Shown: positions 5,111-5,311 of the stretch, one piece after another
Layout: each line of letters opens with the position of its first letter
Position numbering within the stretch: position 1 is the first letter of the stretch
NCBI GenBank assembly: GCA_017540065.1
Contig: JAFYBU010000023.1
Location: forward strand, 1 to 5,311
DNA: 5,311 nt
Source of the DNA: Alphaproteobacteria bacterium
GTDB lineage: Bacteria; Pseudomonadota; Alphaproteobacteria; CAAHEQ01; UBA3637
Direction of reading: 5' to 3'
Translations under genes and position numbers: made by a program
Notes under the pieces: model-generated
What the model was told of the DNA's origin: nothing
Database searches by the model: none
The model's input: the letters and a program-made list of their open reading frames with translations, nothing else

Positions 5111-5311
5111 ATGCAAAAACAAATAGAAATTGCCCCTATGTTAGATTGGACGGACAGCTTTTTCCGCCGTTTTTTCCGTTTAATCAGCCATCATGCCCCG
5201 CTTTATACCGAAATGGTGGCGGAACAGGCATTGGCGCACGGCAACATTGAAAAATTGCTTTTCTTCGCCCCAAAGGAACAACCTTTGATTTTACAAGTGG
5301 GTGGCAGCACC
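5111..5311 (+). CDS. dusA: tRNA-dihydrouridine synthase A, 3' part outside the window
   Basis: Dus enzymes are FMN-dependent and reduce uridines in the D loop of tRNA with NADPH. The 67 visible codons begin QKQIEIAPMLDWTDSFFRRFF, where APM-DWTD is the FMN-binding start of the barrel typical of DusA, followed by LYTEMV (31-36), ALAHG (40-44) and PLILQVGGS (58-66). In DusB the equivalent start is APMAGVTD, so DusA fits better. The length beyond residue 67 and the catalytic cysteine lie past the window edge. There is no Shine-Dalgarno before the ATG; the -10 box is only 9 bp away, so the mRNA may be leaderless. ATG is the first in-frame start, and the protein aligns from there. It is divergent from the DUF3126 operon. 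Confidence 0.94.
   Translation, partial: MQKQIEIAPMLDWTDSFFRRFFRLISHHAPLYTEMVAEQALAHGNIEKLLFFAPKEQPLILQVGGST

Noticed and set aside
1..5311. A CRISPR array, mobile element or defence island
   Set aside because: No spaced identical repeats, transposase, integrase or terminal inverted repeats are visible; the ankyrin DNA repeats are coding units in a continuous frame. The tRNA has no integrase or duplicated 3' end nearby.

Overview
The window looks like ordinary chromosomal DNA of an AT-rich alphaproteobacterium. Three things point there: the psd-pssA phospholipid pair with a short-type phosphatidylserine decarboxylase, a small protein that I recognise as the alphaproteobacterial DUF3126 family, and the style of the dusA and sufE genes. 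A rubrerythrin with a C-terminal rubredoxin domain, together with the base composition, suggests an oxygen-limited lifestyle, perhaps a gut- or host-associated lineage. That is inference. The standard genetic code fits, because TGA serves as a stop.

Layout. From 1 to 1183, the minus-strand psd-pssA operon (pssA runs off the left edge) makes phosphatidylethanolamine through phosphatidylserine. From 1184 to 1400, a divergent intergenic region carries a 23-bp tandem repeat ending exactly at the 5' end of a plus-strand tRNA-Glu(CTC). From 1403 to 1981, rubrerythrin (minus) converges on the tRNA with 2 bp between them. From 1982 to 2137 there is the rubrerythrin leader and an intrinsic terminator belonging to the next gene. 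From 2138 to 2857 lies an ankyrin-repeat protein (minus) with its own strong sigma-70-type promoter, whose spacer is a perfect dyad. From 2971 to 5024, three tightly packed minus-strand genes form a likely operon in the order DUF3126 protein, a secreted 477-residue protein of unknown function, sufE. From 5111 to the right edge, the first 67 codons of dusA run on the plus strand, divergent from that operon.

How they fit together. PssA and Psd catalyse consecutive steps and are translationally coupled by a TAATG overlap. The sufE operon joins a sulfur-transfer partner of the Fe-S cluster machinery to an exported protein of unknown role. Rubrerythrin (non-heme and rubredoxin iron) and the ankyrin protein appear to be separate transcription units.

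I see no CRISPR array, insertion sequence, phage gene or clear new defence system. The most useful observations are the three-gene operon with an uncharacterised exported protein, the dyad built into the ankyrin promoter, the apparently leaderless dusA transcript, and the duplicated segment upstream of the tRNA.
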